Of a stretch of DNA of 64,000 nucleotides, positions 18,666 to 28,831 are shown piece by piece. The translations under genes and the position numbers were made by a program. The DNA is taken from assembly GCF_014205845.1 (NCBI RefSeq), contig NZ_JACHCR010000001.1, positions 682,001 through 746,000 of the forward strand, in the 5' to 3' direction. The notes under the pieces were generated by a model. It was not told the DNA's origin, did not search any database, and was given only the letters and a program-made list of their open reading frames with translations. Numbering within the stretch: the stretch's first letter is position 1; every line of letters begins with the position of its first letter. The stretch comes from Mucilaginibacter cryoferens. Lineage in GTDB: Bacteria > Bacteroidota > Bacteroidia > Sphingobacteriales > Sphingobacteriaceae.

Positions 18666-19328
18666 TTATCGGGTTACAGGTTTTAACGTTTTAAATTGCT
18701 GGCAAAAGCGGATAGCGGCAAGGTTAAAGACCAGGCAGATCATCATAAACACCGTGAATATCATTGATGGTAAACAAGCCATAATATTCCACGGCACATA
18801 AAATAAAAGACAATAAAAAAAAGCAAATGACGCGGATACTCTTTTAAGTAAATGAAATCGTAAAAAGGGCTGTTGCCCGTTAACCGAATTTACCACTCGT
18901 CCTTTTAAAGAAAAACTGGTGTATACGATAGCTGAAGTAGCCAACAACATACATCCCATTAATAACGATGCTTTTACCGCTTCGCTATTGGGAAGCCATG
19001 CACTTATAATTAACGCAATAAATACAAAGCTAAACACAGGCAAACTAAGGTAATATGACACACTTTGCCACCATACCTTTTGGATACTTTGTTTGTAGAT
19101 AACTTCCTTATCTGATACAAGTTTCCTGATACCGTCGTATCCGCCAAATTGCCCGTCTACAACCTGCTGAAACAAAAGCTCAATATTACTATTATCGCCA
19201 TCTTCACGTTTCTTTTCAATGGCAGATATAATATGATCAAGAATTTCATTGTATATCTCCCCGTATTTGATCTGGTATGTTTTCATACGCTTATCAATCC
19301 TTTTCAATTCCTCGTTGGTCAATATCAT
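18666..19328 (-). CDS. PadR-linked membrane protein, first in operon
   Basis: A 220-aa protein with an N-terminal helical domain (YNEILDHIISAIEKKR at about 27-42, then FGGYDGIRKL) and four predicted membrane helices. Its ATG overlaps the padR stop by one base (TAATG), indicating translational coupling. A membrane protein fused to a short helical cytoplasmic domain just after PadR is a recurrent arrangement in bacteria, in which the pair senses envelope or antibiotic stress. That is family-level knowledge; nothing here shows the signal. Confidence 0.75.
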   Translation of the reverse strand: MILTNEELKRIDKRMKTYQIKYGEIYNEILDHIISAIEKKREDGDNSNIELLFQQVVDGQFGGYDGIRKLVSDKEVIYKQSIQKVWWQSVSYYLSLPVFSFVFIALIISAWLPNSEAVKASLLMGCMLLATSAIVYTSFSLKGRVVNSVNGQQPFLRFHLLKRVSASFAFFYCLLFYVPWNIMACLPSMIFTVFMMICLVFNLAAIRFCQQFKTLKPVTR

Positions 19329-19663
19329 TACACCGCTGGTTTAAGGTTTAACAATGCCTGTAACTGATCTATAAAAGAGCGGGCTTCTTCCAGTTTAGTG
19401 ATTACTTCCCTACCCCCCTCTTCGGTAAGGCGGTAGTATTTGCGTACCCGGTTATCAACCACCTGGGTAAAAGTTTCGAGCATACCATCGGCCTCCAACT
19501 TATGCAAAGCCGGGTAAAGCGCCCCTTCGGTAAGCATTATCTCGCCGGCGGTAACCTCTTTTACCTTTTGGGTAATCTCGTAGCCATACATCTCGGCATT
19601 ATCTTCCAGCAGTTTTAAAATGATGGTTTGCAGGGTTCCTTTCAGCAATGGATTTGTGCTCAT
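19328..19663 (-). CDS. PadR-family transcriptional regulator
   Basis: A winged-helix repressor of 111 aa from Met 19663 (STNPLLKGTLQTIILKLL follows). An upstream Met at 19693 overlaps the candidate operator and is less likely. Conserved PadR features are MYGYEITQKV, the turn helix with LTEGALYPALHKLEADG, and the wing RKYYRLTEEG. The C-terminal helix is of the short PadR-s2 type. It starts an operon with three membrane proteins and probably represses it. Candidate operator half-sites ATGTATA/TATACAT lie at 19671-19709, over the likely promoter. Confidence 0.9.
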   Translation of the reverse strand: MSTNPLLKGTLQTIILKLLEDNAEMYGYEITQKVKEVTAGEIMLTEGALYPALHKLEADGMLETFTQVVDNRVRKYYRLTEEGGREVITKLEEARSFIDQLQALLNLKPAV

Positions 19664-19670
19664 AAACCAA

Positions 19671-19709
19671 ATGTATAAATTATTTATATACATAACAAAA
19701 TTATGTATA
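19671..19709 (-). promoter_or_regulatory. Candidate PadR operator overlapping padR promoter
   Basis: Three half-sites, ATGTATA (19671-19677), TATACAT (19687-19693) and ATGTATA (19703-19709), are spaced exactly 16 bp start to start and alternate in orientation. ATGT/ACAT dyads are typical PadR targets. A -7-like TAATTTTG (19703-19696, minus strand) lies among them, 33 nt before the ATG at 19663. Confidence 0.65.
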
Positions 19710-19710
19710 T

Positions 19711-19850
19711 AGCCCCCCGGCCCCCTAAAGGGGGAGTTTTTGATTTGCTTATTTTTGAATTAAAGCAAAAAAGCCTTCTCAAATTATGAGAAGGCTTTTA
19801 ATTACTTGCGTATTTGCCCGTTAACTCCCCCTTCAGGGGGCCGGGGGGCT
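19711..19850. repeat. 26-bp GC-rich inverted repeat around gyrB terminator
   Basis: The arm 19711-19736 (AGCCCCCCGG, then a CCCCCTAAAGGGGGAG core) and the arm 19825-19850 (its reverse complement with one mismatch) enclose the gyrB terminator. Each arm is itself partly self-complementary around CCCCCTNAAGGGGG. The right arm begins 2 nt past the gyrB stop codon. It resembles an abundant dispersed intergenic repeat of Bacteroidota genomes, from memory and not verified. Confidence 0.8.
19771..19797 (-). terminator. Rho-independent terminator of gyrB
   Basis: Ten-bp stem AAGCCTTCTC (19771-19780) and GAGAAGGCTT (19788-19797) with a 7-nt loop, followed on the minus strand by TTTT. Confidence 0.88.
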
Positions 19851-19851
19851 G

Positions 19852-22241
<2,390 letters not shown>

Positions 22242-22838
22242 ATGAAAACTACTGTTTCAACTTTAACAAAATTCACCTTTGGAATACTAATTGCAGGTAG
22301 CGTTGTAGCCTGTAACCAAAATAAAACTGCCGATAAACCGGCTGCCGCCAGTGCAGCAACGGTTGATAGCAAGGAAACCATTGTTTATATCAATTCTGAT
22401 ACTTTATTAAGCAAGTATGAGTATACAAAAGATATGAACAAACGTTTAGAGGAGAAAGGCAAGGCTTCTCAAAGTGACTTACAATCTAAAGGACAAGCGT
22501 TTCAGCGCCAGGTTGCCGAGTACCAAAAAAACGCGACTACTTTACCTGCCGATCAGCGCCAGGCAACTGAACAACAGTTACAGAAAAAACAACAGGAATT
22601 ACAAGGCTACCAGCAAAATGCAACTGCCGAGTTCCAAAACTTACAGGCAACTGAAAACTCCAAACAATACGATAAAATTTCTGACTTTACAAAAGCTTAC
22701 GCTAAAGAAAAAGGTTACAGATTAGTGTTATTATACTCAAAAGCAAGCCCGGTTGTACTTTACGGCGATCCATCACTGGATGTTACCAGCGATGTAGTTA
22801 AAAAACTGAACGACGCTTACGCTAAAGAAAAAAAATAA
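22242..22838 (+). CDS. OmpH/Skp-family periplasmic chaperone-like lipoprotein
   Basis: A 198-aa protein. The frame is open from 22209 (TTG), but Met 22242 gives a clean lipoprotein signal MKTTVSTLTKFTFGILIAGSVVAC with Cys24. An Ala-rich linker precedes IVYINSDTLLSKYEY, the OmpH start motif, then a long Gln/Lys-rich coiled coil (about 75-140) and the closing GYRLVLLYSKA segment. Skp-like proteins chaperone outer membrane proteins. The lipid anchor is a common Bacteroidota variation. It has its own promoter and a strong terminator, so it is monocistronic. Confidence 0.88.
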   Translation: MKTTVSTLTKFTFGILIAGSVVACNQNKTADKPAAASAATVDSKETIVYINSDTLLSKYEYTKDMNKRLEEKGKASQSDLQSKGQAFQRQVAEYQKNATTLPADQRQATEQQLQKKQQELQGYQQNATAEFQNLQATENSKQYDKISDFTKAYAKEKGYRLVLLYSKASPVVLYGDPSLDVTSDVVKKLNDAYAKEKK

Positions 22839-22844
22839 TTTTTT

Positions 22845-22864
22845 AGATGTGCAGATATGCAAAT
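22845..22864 (+). repeat. 20-bp repeat matching 21903-21922
   Basis: AGATGTGCAGATATGCAAAT is identical to 21903-21922 on the other side of the lipoprotein gene. Together with inverted short copies upstream it flanks that gene. Confidence 0.8.
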
Positions 22865-22920
22865 GATAAAACATTTTCATATCTTCAAATCACTGAATTT
22901 TCAAATTAAAAAATTAAAAA

Positions 22921-22946
22921 ACCTCAACTTCGGTTGAGGTTTTTTA
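22921..22946 (+). terminator. Terminator after OmpH/Skp-like gene
   Basis: Stem ACCTCAAC (22921-22928) and GTTGAGGT (22933-22940) with a TTCG loop, then TTTTT. It ends the lipoprotein transcript 13 nt before the deaminase gene. Confidence 0.9.
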
Positions 22947-22958
22947 ATTTAGAGGACT

Positions 22959-23438
22959 ATGGAAAACACGGTACACGAAAAATTTATGCGGATAGCTATT
23001 GAGCTGTCTGAATATAATGTAAAGCAGGGAATGGGCGGCCCTTTTGGTGCCGTTATTACCAAGGATGGAATGATATTGGCCCGTAGTGCCAACCGTGTTG
23101 TACCTACTAACGATCCAACCGCGCATGCCGAGGTTTCGGTTATTCGACTGGCCTGCCAGGAGTTAGGCACCTATGATCTATCCGGTTGCGAAATTTATAC
23201 CAGCTGCGAGCCCTGCCCTATGTGCCTTGGCGCCATTTACTGGGCCCGTATTGATAAAGTTTACTACGCCAACACCAAAGCCGATGCCGCTGCCATAGGC
23301 TTTGATGACCACGCCATATACGACGAACTGGAAAGCCCTATGGCCGACAGAAAATTACCTTTTGTACAACTACTGCGCGACGAAGCTATGAGTGCCTTTA
23401 AACTATGGGAAGTAGAAGAGAATAAAACGAAATACTAA
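22959..23438 (+). CDS. guaD: Guanine deaminase-like cytidine/deoxycytidylate deaminase family enzyme
   Basis: A 159-aa zinc deaminase. Zinc ligands and proton shuttle lie in HAEVSVIRLA (H, E) and TSCEPCPMCLGAIYW (two Cys). The segment DAAAIGFDDHAIYDEL and length resemble the Bacillus-type guanine deaminase, which converts guanine to xanthine with release of ammonia. tRNA adenosine deaminase TadA is the main alternative, but the GFDD C-terminal region argues against it. The substrate was not tested. It is a single gene following a terminator. Confidence 0.82.
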   Translation: MENTVHEKFMRIAIELSEYNVKQGMGGPFGAVITKDGMILARSANRVVPTNDPTAHAEVSVIRLACQELGTYDLSGCEIYTSCEPCPMCLGAIYWARIDKVYYANTKADAAAIGFDDHAIYDELESPMADRKLPFVQLLRDEAMSAFKLWEVEENKTKY

Positions 23439-23441
23439 TTC

Positions 23442-23530
23442 AATTTGAAGATTTGAAAATGCTTTTTTGATTTACCGCCTTGAAATAAATTTTCAACTTA
23501 ATCTTCTTTCCATTTTCAAATCTTCAAATT
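23442..23530. repeat. 20-bp perfect inverted repeat between convergent genes
   Basis: AATTTGAAGATTTGAAAATG (23442-23461) is exactly reverse-complementary to 23511-23530, with a 49-nt spacer. A third partial copy CTCAAATCTTCAAATT follows at 23531-23546. It may serve as a bidirectional terminator or be a repeat. Confidence 0.85.
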
Positions 23531-23544
23531 CTCAAATCTTCAAA

Positions 23545-23955
23545 TTAATCTTCATCCTCTTCCTTCTCAAAAAGATTTTCCTTTAAATCATCAATCTCCC
23601 TGCGATCCAGTTTGGTGGGGCGCCCTGTACCTCTGTCGCGTTTAAGCATCGGTGCATGAAACATCGATTTAAAGGCCTGGGTTTGTTCAACCGGGGTAAC
23701 ATCCAGGTAATAGTCTACCGCTTTTTTAGCATCTACCCTATTCTCCAGCAAACCGGTTACACGAATAATTTTACGGTCGGGCCCTTTTGATACCTGGTAG
23801 GTATCGCCAATTTTCACTTCGTACGATGGCTTTATATTTTTGGTATCCAGTTTTACACGCCCGGCCTTGCAAGCATCAGATGCCAGTGTACGGGTTTTAA
23901 AAAGCCGGATGGCCCACAGGTATTTATCTATTCTTAATTTCTCTTTTTCGGGCAT
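23545..23955 (-). CDS. S4-domain RNA-binding protein (Hsp15 family)
   Basis: A 136-aa protein with an N-terminal S4 domain: LRIDKYLWAIRLFKTRTLA (about 6-24), ACKAGRVKL and YEVKIGDTYQV. The C-terminal part is charged (PTKLDRREIDDL and an acidic tail). Hsp15-type proteins bind stalled large ribosomal subunits carrying nascent chains. It is convergent with guaD and has no operon partner visible. The name is by family resemblance, with no gene symbol assigned. Confidence 0.85.
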   Translation of the reverse strand: MPEKEKLRIDKYLWAIRLFKTRTLASDACKAGRVKLDTKNIKPSYEVKIGDTYQVSKGPDRKIIRVTGLLENRVDAKKAVDYYLDVTPVEQTQAFKSMFHAPMLKRDRGTGRPTKLDRREIDDLKENLFEKEEDED

Positions 23956-23991
23956 AATAGTGCAAAACTACGCAATCTGCCTAAAAAACAA

Positions 23992-24201
23992 TTATTGCTT
24001 ATCTCTCCAGGCCTGCAGGTCTCTTTTAATATATTTATGAAACAGGTATTCTACGTATCCAACACTGGCATAATCAGGAAATTTCCAGGTAGGGTAATAA
24101 GTTCTCTTGATCCATTTTAAAATACTAAAAAATACAATTCCAATAATAAGCAATGAGGATATTGCTAATAAAATAATGCAAAAAATGGCCATGGGGTTCA
24201 T
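23992..24201 (-). CDS. Small single-membrane-helix hypothetical protein
   Basis: The open frame runs from 24246, but Met 24201 (protein MNPMAIFCIILLAISSLLII, 69 aa) places a strong transmembrane helix at residues 5-27, which is the more usual design. The helix is followed by a basic, aromatic cytoplasmic tail (KWIKRTYYPTWKF) ending AWRDKQ. No family recognised. It lies alone, 36 nt from the S4 gene and on the same strand, so it could be co-transcribed with it. Confidence 0.5.
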   Translation of the reverse strand: MNPMAIFCIILLAISSLLIIGIVFFSILKWIKRTYYPTWKFPDYASVGYVEYLFHKYIKRDLQAWRDKQ

Positions 24202-24480
24202 AATCGGGGAGATTTGGCAAATGGTAATAACCGGGTGATTTATCAAAACAATAATAACACTTTTTTTCTATTACGTAATTATATATCATTAAAAATCAGC
24301 ATAATTAGCTTAAATTTAACTATCAAAAGTTCTTTTTTAACAACAGGTACAATTTCAAGAAATTATACCTGTTGTACTACTATATCTTAAACATTCAAAA
24401 TCTTTATCAAATGCTCAAATTATTAAACCTTATCAATTTCGCCTAAAAATCCTTTAATTTGCCAAAAGTTAATTTCACCA
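24202..24480. other. Divergent intergenic region upstream of dapD
   Basis: Strongly A+T rich. It contains a 15-bp near-perfect hairpin at 24340-24375. Promoters of the small membrane gene and dapD must lie here, but no exact TAnnTTTG was found. TTAATTTG near 24456 is close. Confidence 0.4.
24340..24375. promoter_or_regulatory. Hairpin or operator-like palindrome upstream of dapD
   Basis: CAACAGGTACAATTT (24341-24355) pairs with AAATTATACCTGTTG (24360-24374) with one mismatch and a CAAG loop. The A-T pair 24340/24375 extends it. No T-run follows, so it is not a terminator and may be a protein-binding palindrome. Confidence 0.5.
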
Positions 24481-25296
24481 ATGCAAGATCTTAAAAAACT
24501 GATTGAAGATGCCTGGGATGACAGGAATCTGCTAAACTATAATGAGTACATTATCGCCATTGAAACCGTTATTGAACGTTTAAATAAAGGCGAGTTCCGC
24601 GTTGCCGAGCTTATTGGCTCACGCTGGCATGTAAACGAGTGGATAAAAAAGGCGGTTATCCTTTATTTCCCTACCCGTAGCATGAAAGAAATTAAGGTTG
24701 GCCCTTTTGTTTTTCATGATAAAATGGAATTAAAAACCGACTATAAAGCAACCGGCGTACGTGTTGTACCTCATGGTATAGCCCGTTACGGCGCTTACCT
24801 GGCAAAAGGAGTTATCATGATGCCTTCGTACGTAAACATTGGCGCTTATGTTGATGAAGGTACCATGGTTGATACCTGGGCTACAGTAGGCTCATGCGCG
24901 CAAATTGGCAAGCATGTACACCTAAGCGGTGGTGTTGGTATTGGTGGTGTACTGGAGCCTTTGCAGGCTGCCCCGGTAATTATTGAAGATAACTGTTTCC
25001 TGGGTTCCAGGGCTATTGTAGTTGAGGGTGTGCATGTAGAACGCGAGGCCGTATTAGGTGCCAACGTGGTTTTAACTGCATCAACCAAAATTATTGATGT
25101 TACCCACTCAACCCCAATTGAATATAAAGGCCGTGTACCTGCCCGTTCGGTAGTTATACCAGGTTCTTATGCCAAAACATTTGCTGCCGGTACTTACCAT
25201 GTACCATGTGCGCTGATTATTGGCACCCGTAAAGAGTCGACAGATAAAAAAACCTCGCTTAATGATGCGTTAAGAGAAAATAACGTAGCCGTTTAA
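24481..25296 (+). CDS. dapD: 2,3,4,5-tetrahydropyridine-2,6-dicarboxylate N-succinyltransferase
   Basis: Lysine/diaminopimelate pathway enzyme of 271 aa (E. coli 274). It succinylates tetrahydrodipicolinate using succinyl-CoA. The N-terminal helical domain (about 1-100) is followed by a left-handed beta-helix with hexapeptide repeats (SYVNIGAYVDEGTMVDTWA, VGIGGVLEPL) and C-terminal KTSLNDALR. KAPG-type turns and FLGSRAIVVEGV are typical. DAP is needed for peptidoglycan cross-links. No other dap genes are adjacent. Confidence 0.96.
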   Translation: MQDLKKLIEDAWDDRNLLNYNEYIIAIETVIERLNKGEFRVAELIGSRWHVNEWIKKAVILYFPTRSMKEIKVGPFVFHDKMELKTDYKATGVRVVPHGIARYGAYLAKGVIMMPSYVNIGAYVDEGTMVDTWATVGSCAQIGKHVHLSGGVGIGGVLEPLQAAPVIIEDNCFLGSRAIVVEGVHVEREAVLGANVVLTASTKIIDVTHSTPIEYKGRVPARSVVIPGSYAKTFAAGTYHVPCALIIGTRKESTDKKTSLNDALRENNVAV

Positions 25297-25299
25297 GAT

Positions 25300-25387
25300 A
25301 GATTTAAGATGTTAGATATGAGATTTGAGACAGTTTTAAACGCCGGGCTTTTTTCTCATATCTCACATCTCACATCTCATATCTAAA
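25300..25387. repeat. Mirrored AGATATGAGA words between dapD and GT4 gene
   Basis: TAGATATGAGA (25313-25323) is the reverse complement of TCTCATATCTA (25375-25385). The word CTCACATCT repeats tandemly between 25350 and 25380. It has no T-run and may act as a hairpin after dapD. Confidence 0.55.
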
Positions 25388-25389
25388 AT

Positions 25390-26517
25390 ATGAAGATAGG
25401 ATACGATGCCAAGCGGGCTTTTTATAACAACACGGGTCTGGGTAACTATAGCCGCTGGCTCATTAAAGCTTTAGCCTACTTTCATCCCGAAAACTCCTAC
25501 TTTTTATATACGCCAAAAGCTAAGGCAAATAACAGGCTCAGCTTTTTGGAAGATAGTGGCAATATCAGTACAGTAACCCCTAAAAGTAAATTCTTTACCT
25601 CATTTTGGCGTAGTAAAGGTATTGTTAAAGACCTTTTGCGCGATGGTATCGAATTATATCATGGCCTTAGTCATGAGTTGCCCTCGGGCATCGGGCGCAG
25701 CGGCATCCAGTCGGTAGTTACCATACACGATCTCATCTTTATGCGTTACCCCCAACAGTTTGGCTGGTTTAATTACCGCATTTACCTGGCTAAAGTAAAA
25801 TACGCCTGCAAGGTTGCCGATACCATAATAGCCGTAAGCCAAAAAACTAAAGACGACCTGGTTGAACTGCTCAACATCAACCCAAACAAAATTGAAGTTG
25901 TTTACCAGGGCTGCGATCCTGTTTTTGCGGTTATGCAACCCGACGAACAAAAGGCTGCGGTAAAAATAAAGTACAACCTGCCCGATAATTTTTTACTGAG
26001 TGTAGGCACTATTGAAGAACGCAAAAACCTGTTGCTGATAGCCCGGGCTTTAAGCAGTATTCAAAACAACACGCCCCTGGTGGTAGTTGGCCGACCTACA
26101 AAATATGCCGATGTGGTTAACCAGTATTTAACTGCCAATAATTTACAAGATAGGGTAGTATTTTTGCACGGTGTTACCTTTGCAGATTTACCCGCCATTT
26201 TTCAGTTAGCTTCAATATTTATTTACCCTTCGCGGTACGAAGGTTTTGGCATCCCGGTATTAGAGGCGCTAAACGCTGGCGTACCCGTAATTGCGGCAAC
26301 AGGATCGTGCCTGGAAGAAGCCGGCGGACCAGATAGTTTGTACGCCGACCCTGATGATGCCGACAGACTGGCACAAAAGGTAAACTTTTTACTGAACAAT
26401 GATAACGCAAGGCAAAACATGATTAAAAAAGGCTTGTTATTTGCTGATAACTTTACCGACGATAAACTGGCCCTGCAAATGCAGCGCCTATACACAAATA
26501 CATTAACCAATGCTTAG
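25390..26517 (+). CDS. Glycosyltransferase family 4 protein
   Basis: GT-B fold retaining transferase of 375 aa. The N-terminal half has the acceptor domain (KRAFYNNTGLGNYSRWLIKA) and the C-terminal half shows SVGTIEERKNLLLIARAL and the nucleotide-sugar motif YPSRYEGFGIPVLEALNAG. It shares 8 nt with the following threonylcarbamoyl-AMP synthase, so they are coupled. Its sugar donor and acceptor are unknown. It is about 4 kb away from the main glycan locus and may serve envelope glycan assembly. Confidence 0.88.
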   Translation: MKIGYDAKRAFYNNTGLGNYSRWLIKALAYFHPENSYFLYTPKAKANNRLSFLEDSGNISTVTPKSKFFTSFWRSKGIVKDLLRDGIELYHGLSHELPSGIGRSGIQSVVTIHDLIFMRYPQQFGWFNYRIYLAKVKYACKVADTIIAVSQKTKDDLVELLNINPNKIEVVYQGCDPVFAVMQPDEQKAAVKIKYNLPDNFLLSVGTIEERKNLLLIARALSSIQNNTPLVVVGRPTKYADVVNQYLTANNLQDRVVFLHGVTFADLPAIFQLASIFIYPSRYEGFGIPVLEALNAGVPVIAATGSCLEEAGGPDSLYADPDDADRLAQKVNFLLNNDNARQNMIKKGLLFADNFTDDKLALQMQRLYTNTLTNA

Positions 26518-27076
26518 AGACGAAGTTGCCAAGGCTTTTAAAGTGCTACAGGAAGGTGGCATTATACTATACCCTACCGATACCATTTGGGGTATTGGCT
26601 GCGATGCCACCAATGATGAAGCCATTAAAAAGATCTTTCGCCTTAAACAGCGCGATGAGGCCAAAAGCATGGTTATATTGGTAGATACCGAAAACAAGCT
26701 GGAAAGTTATGTACAGGATGTAAACCCACTGGCCTATGATTTAATTGAATACGCCGAAAACCCGTTAACCCTGGTAATGCCTGGCGCAAAAAATTTATCG
26801 CCGGCAGTAATAGCGGCCGATGGCAGTGTGGCAATACGTGTAAGCAGTCACCAGTTTTGCCAGCAGTTAATACAACGCTTGCGCAAACCATTGGTATCAA
26901 CCTCGGCCAATATAAGCGGCAAACCCGCGCCGCAGTACTTTTCGCAGATAGACCAGGAGATTATTGACGGCGTTGACTACGTTGTTGACCTTGAACAACA
27001 CAGCAAGGAGATACGTAACCCATCAACTATAATGAAGCTGTCGCCAGATGGTCAGTTTGAGTTTATAAGGAAATAG
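26510..27076 (+). CDS. tsaC: L-threonylcarbamoyladenylate synthase (YrdC/TsaC family)
   Basis: A 188-aa YrdC-domain protein, the short form without the Sua5 extension. LYPTDTIWGIGCDATN (about 18-33) and KSMVILV are family signatures, as is VSTSANISGKPAP. It makes threonylcarbamoyl-AMP from threonine, bicarbonate and ATP for the t6A37 tRNA modification, completed by TsaBDE (not here). Its ATG overlaps the stop of the GT4 gene by 8 nt (ATGCTTAG). YciO is a possible alternative, but the motif set fits TsaC better. Confidence 0.88.
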   Translation: MLRDEVAKAFKVLQEGGIILYPTDTIWGIGCDATNDEAIKKIFRLKQRDEAKSMVILVDTENKLESYVQDVNPLAYDLIEYAENPLTLVMPGAKNLSPAVIAADGSVAIRVSSHQFCQQLIQRLRKPLVSTSANISGKPAPQYFSQIDQEIIDGVDYVVDLEQHSKEIRNPSTIMKLSPDGQFEFIRK

Positions 27077-27375
27077 ATAGAAAAGAGTCAAGACGTTAGA
27101 ATCAAGAGTTAAGCCTTTTTATTTGGGATGTTGAATCTAGATTGGTGGACGTTGCCTTTTTTGTAGGAGACGCATCACACGCGTCTTCCGCTTTACAGCA
27201 CCAACATACAAGCCCCCATTAAAAACCAATCGCAAGTACTTTAGTATAAATTTCAGATAGCTGCGTACAATTTGTACCTTACAATTTAGAGTTTAGAATT
27301 TAACCTTACCTTTGAACTTTAGTTTAAAGTCCAACATTTTTGGATTTAGAATTTAGTTTTTAGCGTTTCACCACT
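27077..27375. other. Intergenic region upstream of CCA-adding enzyme
   Basis: Contains TACCTTTG (27307-27314), a consensus -7 element, 62 nt before the cca ATG. A short dyad GACGC/GCGTC lies at 27168-27184. Words such as AGAATTTAG and TTTAGAATT recur near 27282-27360. No -33 element or ORF is convincing. Confidence 0.5.
27307..27314 (+). promoter_or_regulatory. -7 element of cca
   Basis: TACCTTTG matches TAnnTTTG. It gives a leader of roughly 50 nt to the cca start. Confidence 0.45.
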
Positions 27376-28782
27376 ATGCAACACCATCTGCAGCATTCTG
27401 TATTTTCGGTTATATCAAAACTTGCTGCGCAGCATAATGTACAGGTGTACGCCATTGGTGGCTTTGTACGCGATATTTTTTTAGAGCGCCCGTCTAAAGA
27501 TATCGATATTGTAATTATTGGCAATGGTATTGAATTTGCCGAAGCTGTAGGCGCGAAACTCCGGGTAAAGGTTGCCGTTTACAAAAATTTTGGCACAGCC
27601 TCACTTAAATACCAGGATCTGGAAATTGAGTTTGTAGGTGCCCGTAAAGAATCGTATCGCCGCGATTCACGCAAGCCCATCGTAGAAAATGGCACTTTAG
27701 AAGACGACCAGAAGCGTCGTGATTTTACTATTAACGCGCTGGCCATTTCTCTTAACCCGGATACTTTTGGCCAATTGCTTGATCCGTTTGACGGCATGGC
27801 AGATATGGACCAAAAACTGATCCGCACACCGCTCAACCCGGCTGAAACTTTTTCTGATGATCCTTTACGTATGATGCGGGCAATCCGTTTCGCTTCGCAA
27901 CTTAATTTTAGGATAGATGATGTTGCCGTGGCTGCTATTAAAAACAATGCAGACAGGATCAGTATTATATCGCAGGAGCGGATCACCGATGAATTAAATA
28001 AGATTATTCTCTCAAAAGTACCATCCATCGGTTTCAACTATTTGTTTGATACCGGCTTGCTGCACAAAATATTCCCGCTGATGGCAGGCCTTTATGGGGT
28101 TGACTATATTGATGGCAAAGGCCATAAAGATAATTTTTACCATACCCTACAGGTACTGGATAATATTTGCGAAACCACTACCGATCTTTGGTTGCGGTGG
28201 TCGGCCATTTTGCATGATATTGCCAAACCCGCCACCAAACGTTTCGAACCCGGTCACGGCTGGACGTTTCACGGCCATGAGGATCGCGGAGCCCGCATGG
28301 TACCCAAAATATTCGGCCACTTAAAACTACCCCTTAACGAAAAAATGAAGCAGGTACAAAAACTGGTTCAGTTACATTTAAGGCCAATTGTATTGTCGCA
28401 ATCTGTCGTAACAGACTCGGCAGTAAGACGTTTGCTTTTTGAGGCTGGGGACGACATAGAGGGACTAATGTTGTTGTGTAAAGCAGACATCACCACAAAA
28501 AACGAATACAAGGTTAAAAAATATCGTAACAATTTTGAGTTGGTTCAACAAAAGTTAAAAGATGTTGAAGAGCGCGATAACGTCAGAAACTGGCAACCAC
28601 CTGTTACCGGACTGGATATTATGGAGCTTTTTGGCATAAAAGAAGGCCGCGAAGTAGGAATTATCAAAAATCAGATCCGCGAAGCCATCCTGGAGGGCGA
28701 GATTCCGAACGAGCGCGAGGCTGCCATAAACTATACAATTGCCAAAGGCTTAGAAATTGGCTTAAAAGTTGTGGCAAGCTGA
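27376..28782 (+). CDS. cca: CCA-adding tRNA nucleotidyltransferase with HD domain
   Basis: A 468-aa class II tRNA nucleotidyltransferase. The head domain has IGGFVRDIFLERPSKDIDIV, with catalytic carboxylates D42 and D44 in DID. RRDFTINALAI and the second motif DPLRMMRAIRFA follow. A C-terminal HD domain begins about residue 250 and carries LHDIAKPATK and the HEDRGARM region. It adds or repairs the 3' CCA of tRNA. The HD domain may give phosphohydrolase activity. It stands alone with its own promoter candidate. Confidence 0.93.
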   Translation: MQHHLQHSVFSVISKLAAQHNVQVYAIGGFVRDIFLERPSKDIDIVIIGNGIEFAEAVGAKLRVKVAVYKNFGTASLKYQDLEIEFVGARKESYRRDSRKPIVENGTLEDDQKRRDFTINALAISLNPDTFGQLLDPFDGMADMDQKLIRTPLNPAETFSDDPLRMMRAIRFASQLNFRIDDVAVAAIKNNADRISIISQERITDELNKIILSKVPSIGFNYLFDTGLLHKIFPLMAGLYGVDYIDGKGHKDNFYHTLQVLDNICETTTDLWLRWSAILHDIAKPATKRFEPGHGWTFHGHEDRGARMVPKIFGHLKLPLNEKMKQVQKLVQLHLRPIVLSQSVVTDSAVRRLLFEAGDDIEGLMLLCKADITTKNEYKVKKYRNNFELVQQKLKDVEERDNVRNWQPPVTGLDIMELFGIKEGREVGIIKNQIREAILEGEIPNEREAAINYTIAKGLEIGLKVVAS

Positions 28783-28831
28783 AATTGAATTAAAACACTA
28801 TTTTTGTCCCCATTAAAAATTTATTCAGACA

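Noticed and set aside
27168..27184. GACGC/GCGTC dyad as terminator of tsaC
   Set aside because: Only five base pairs and no T-run.
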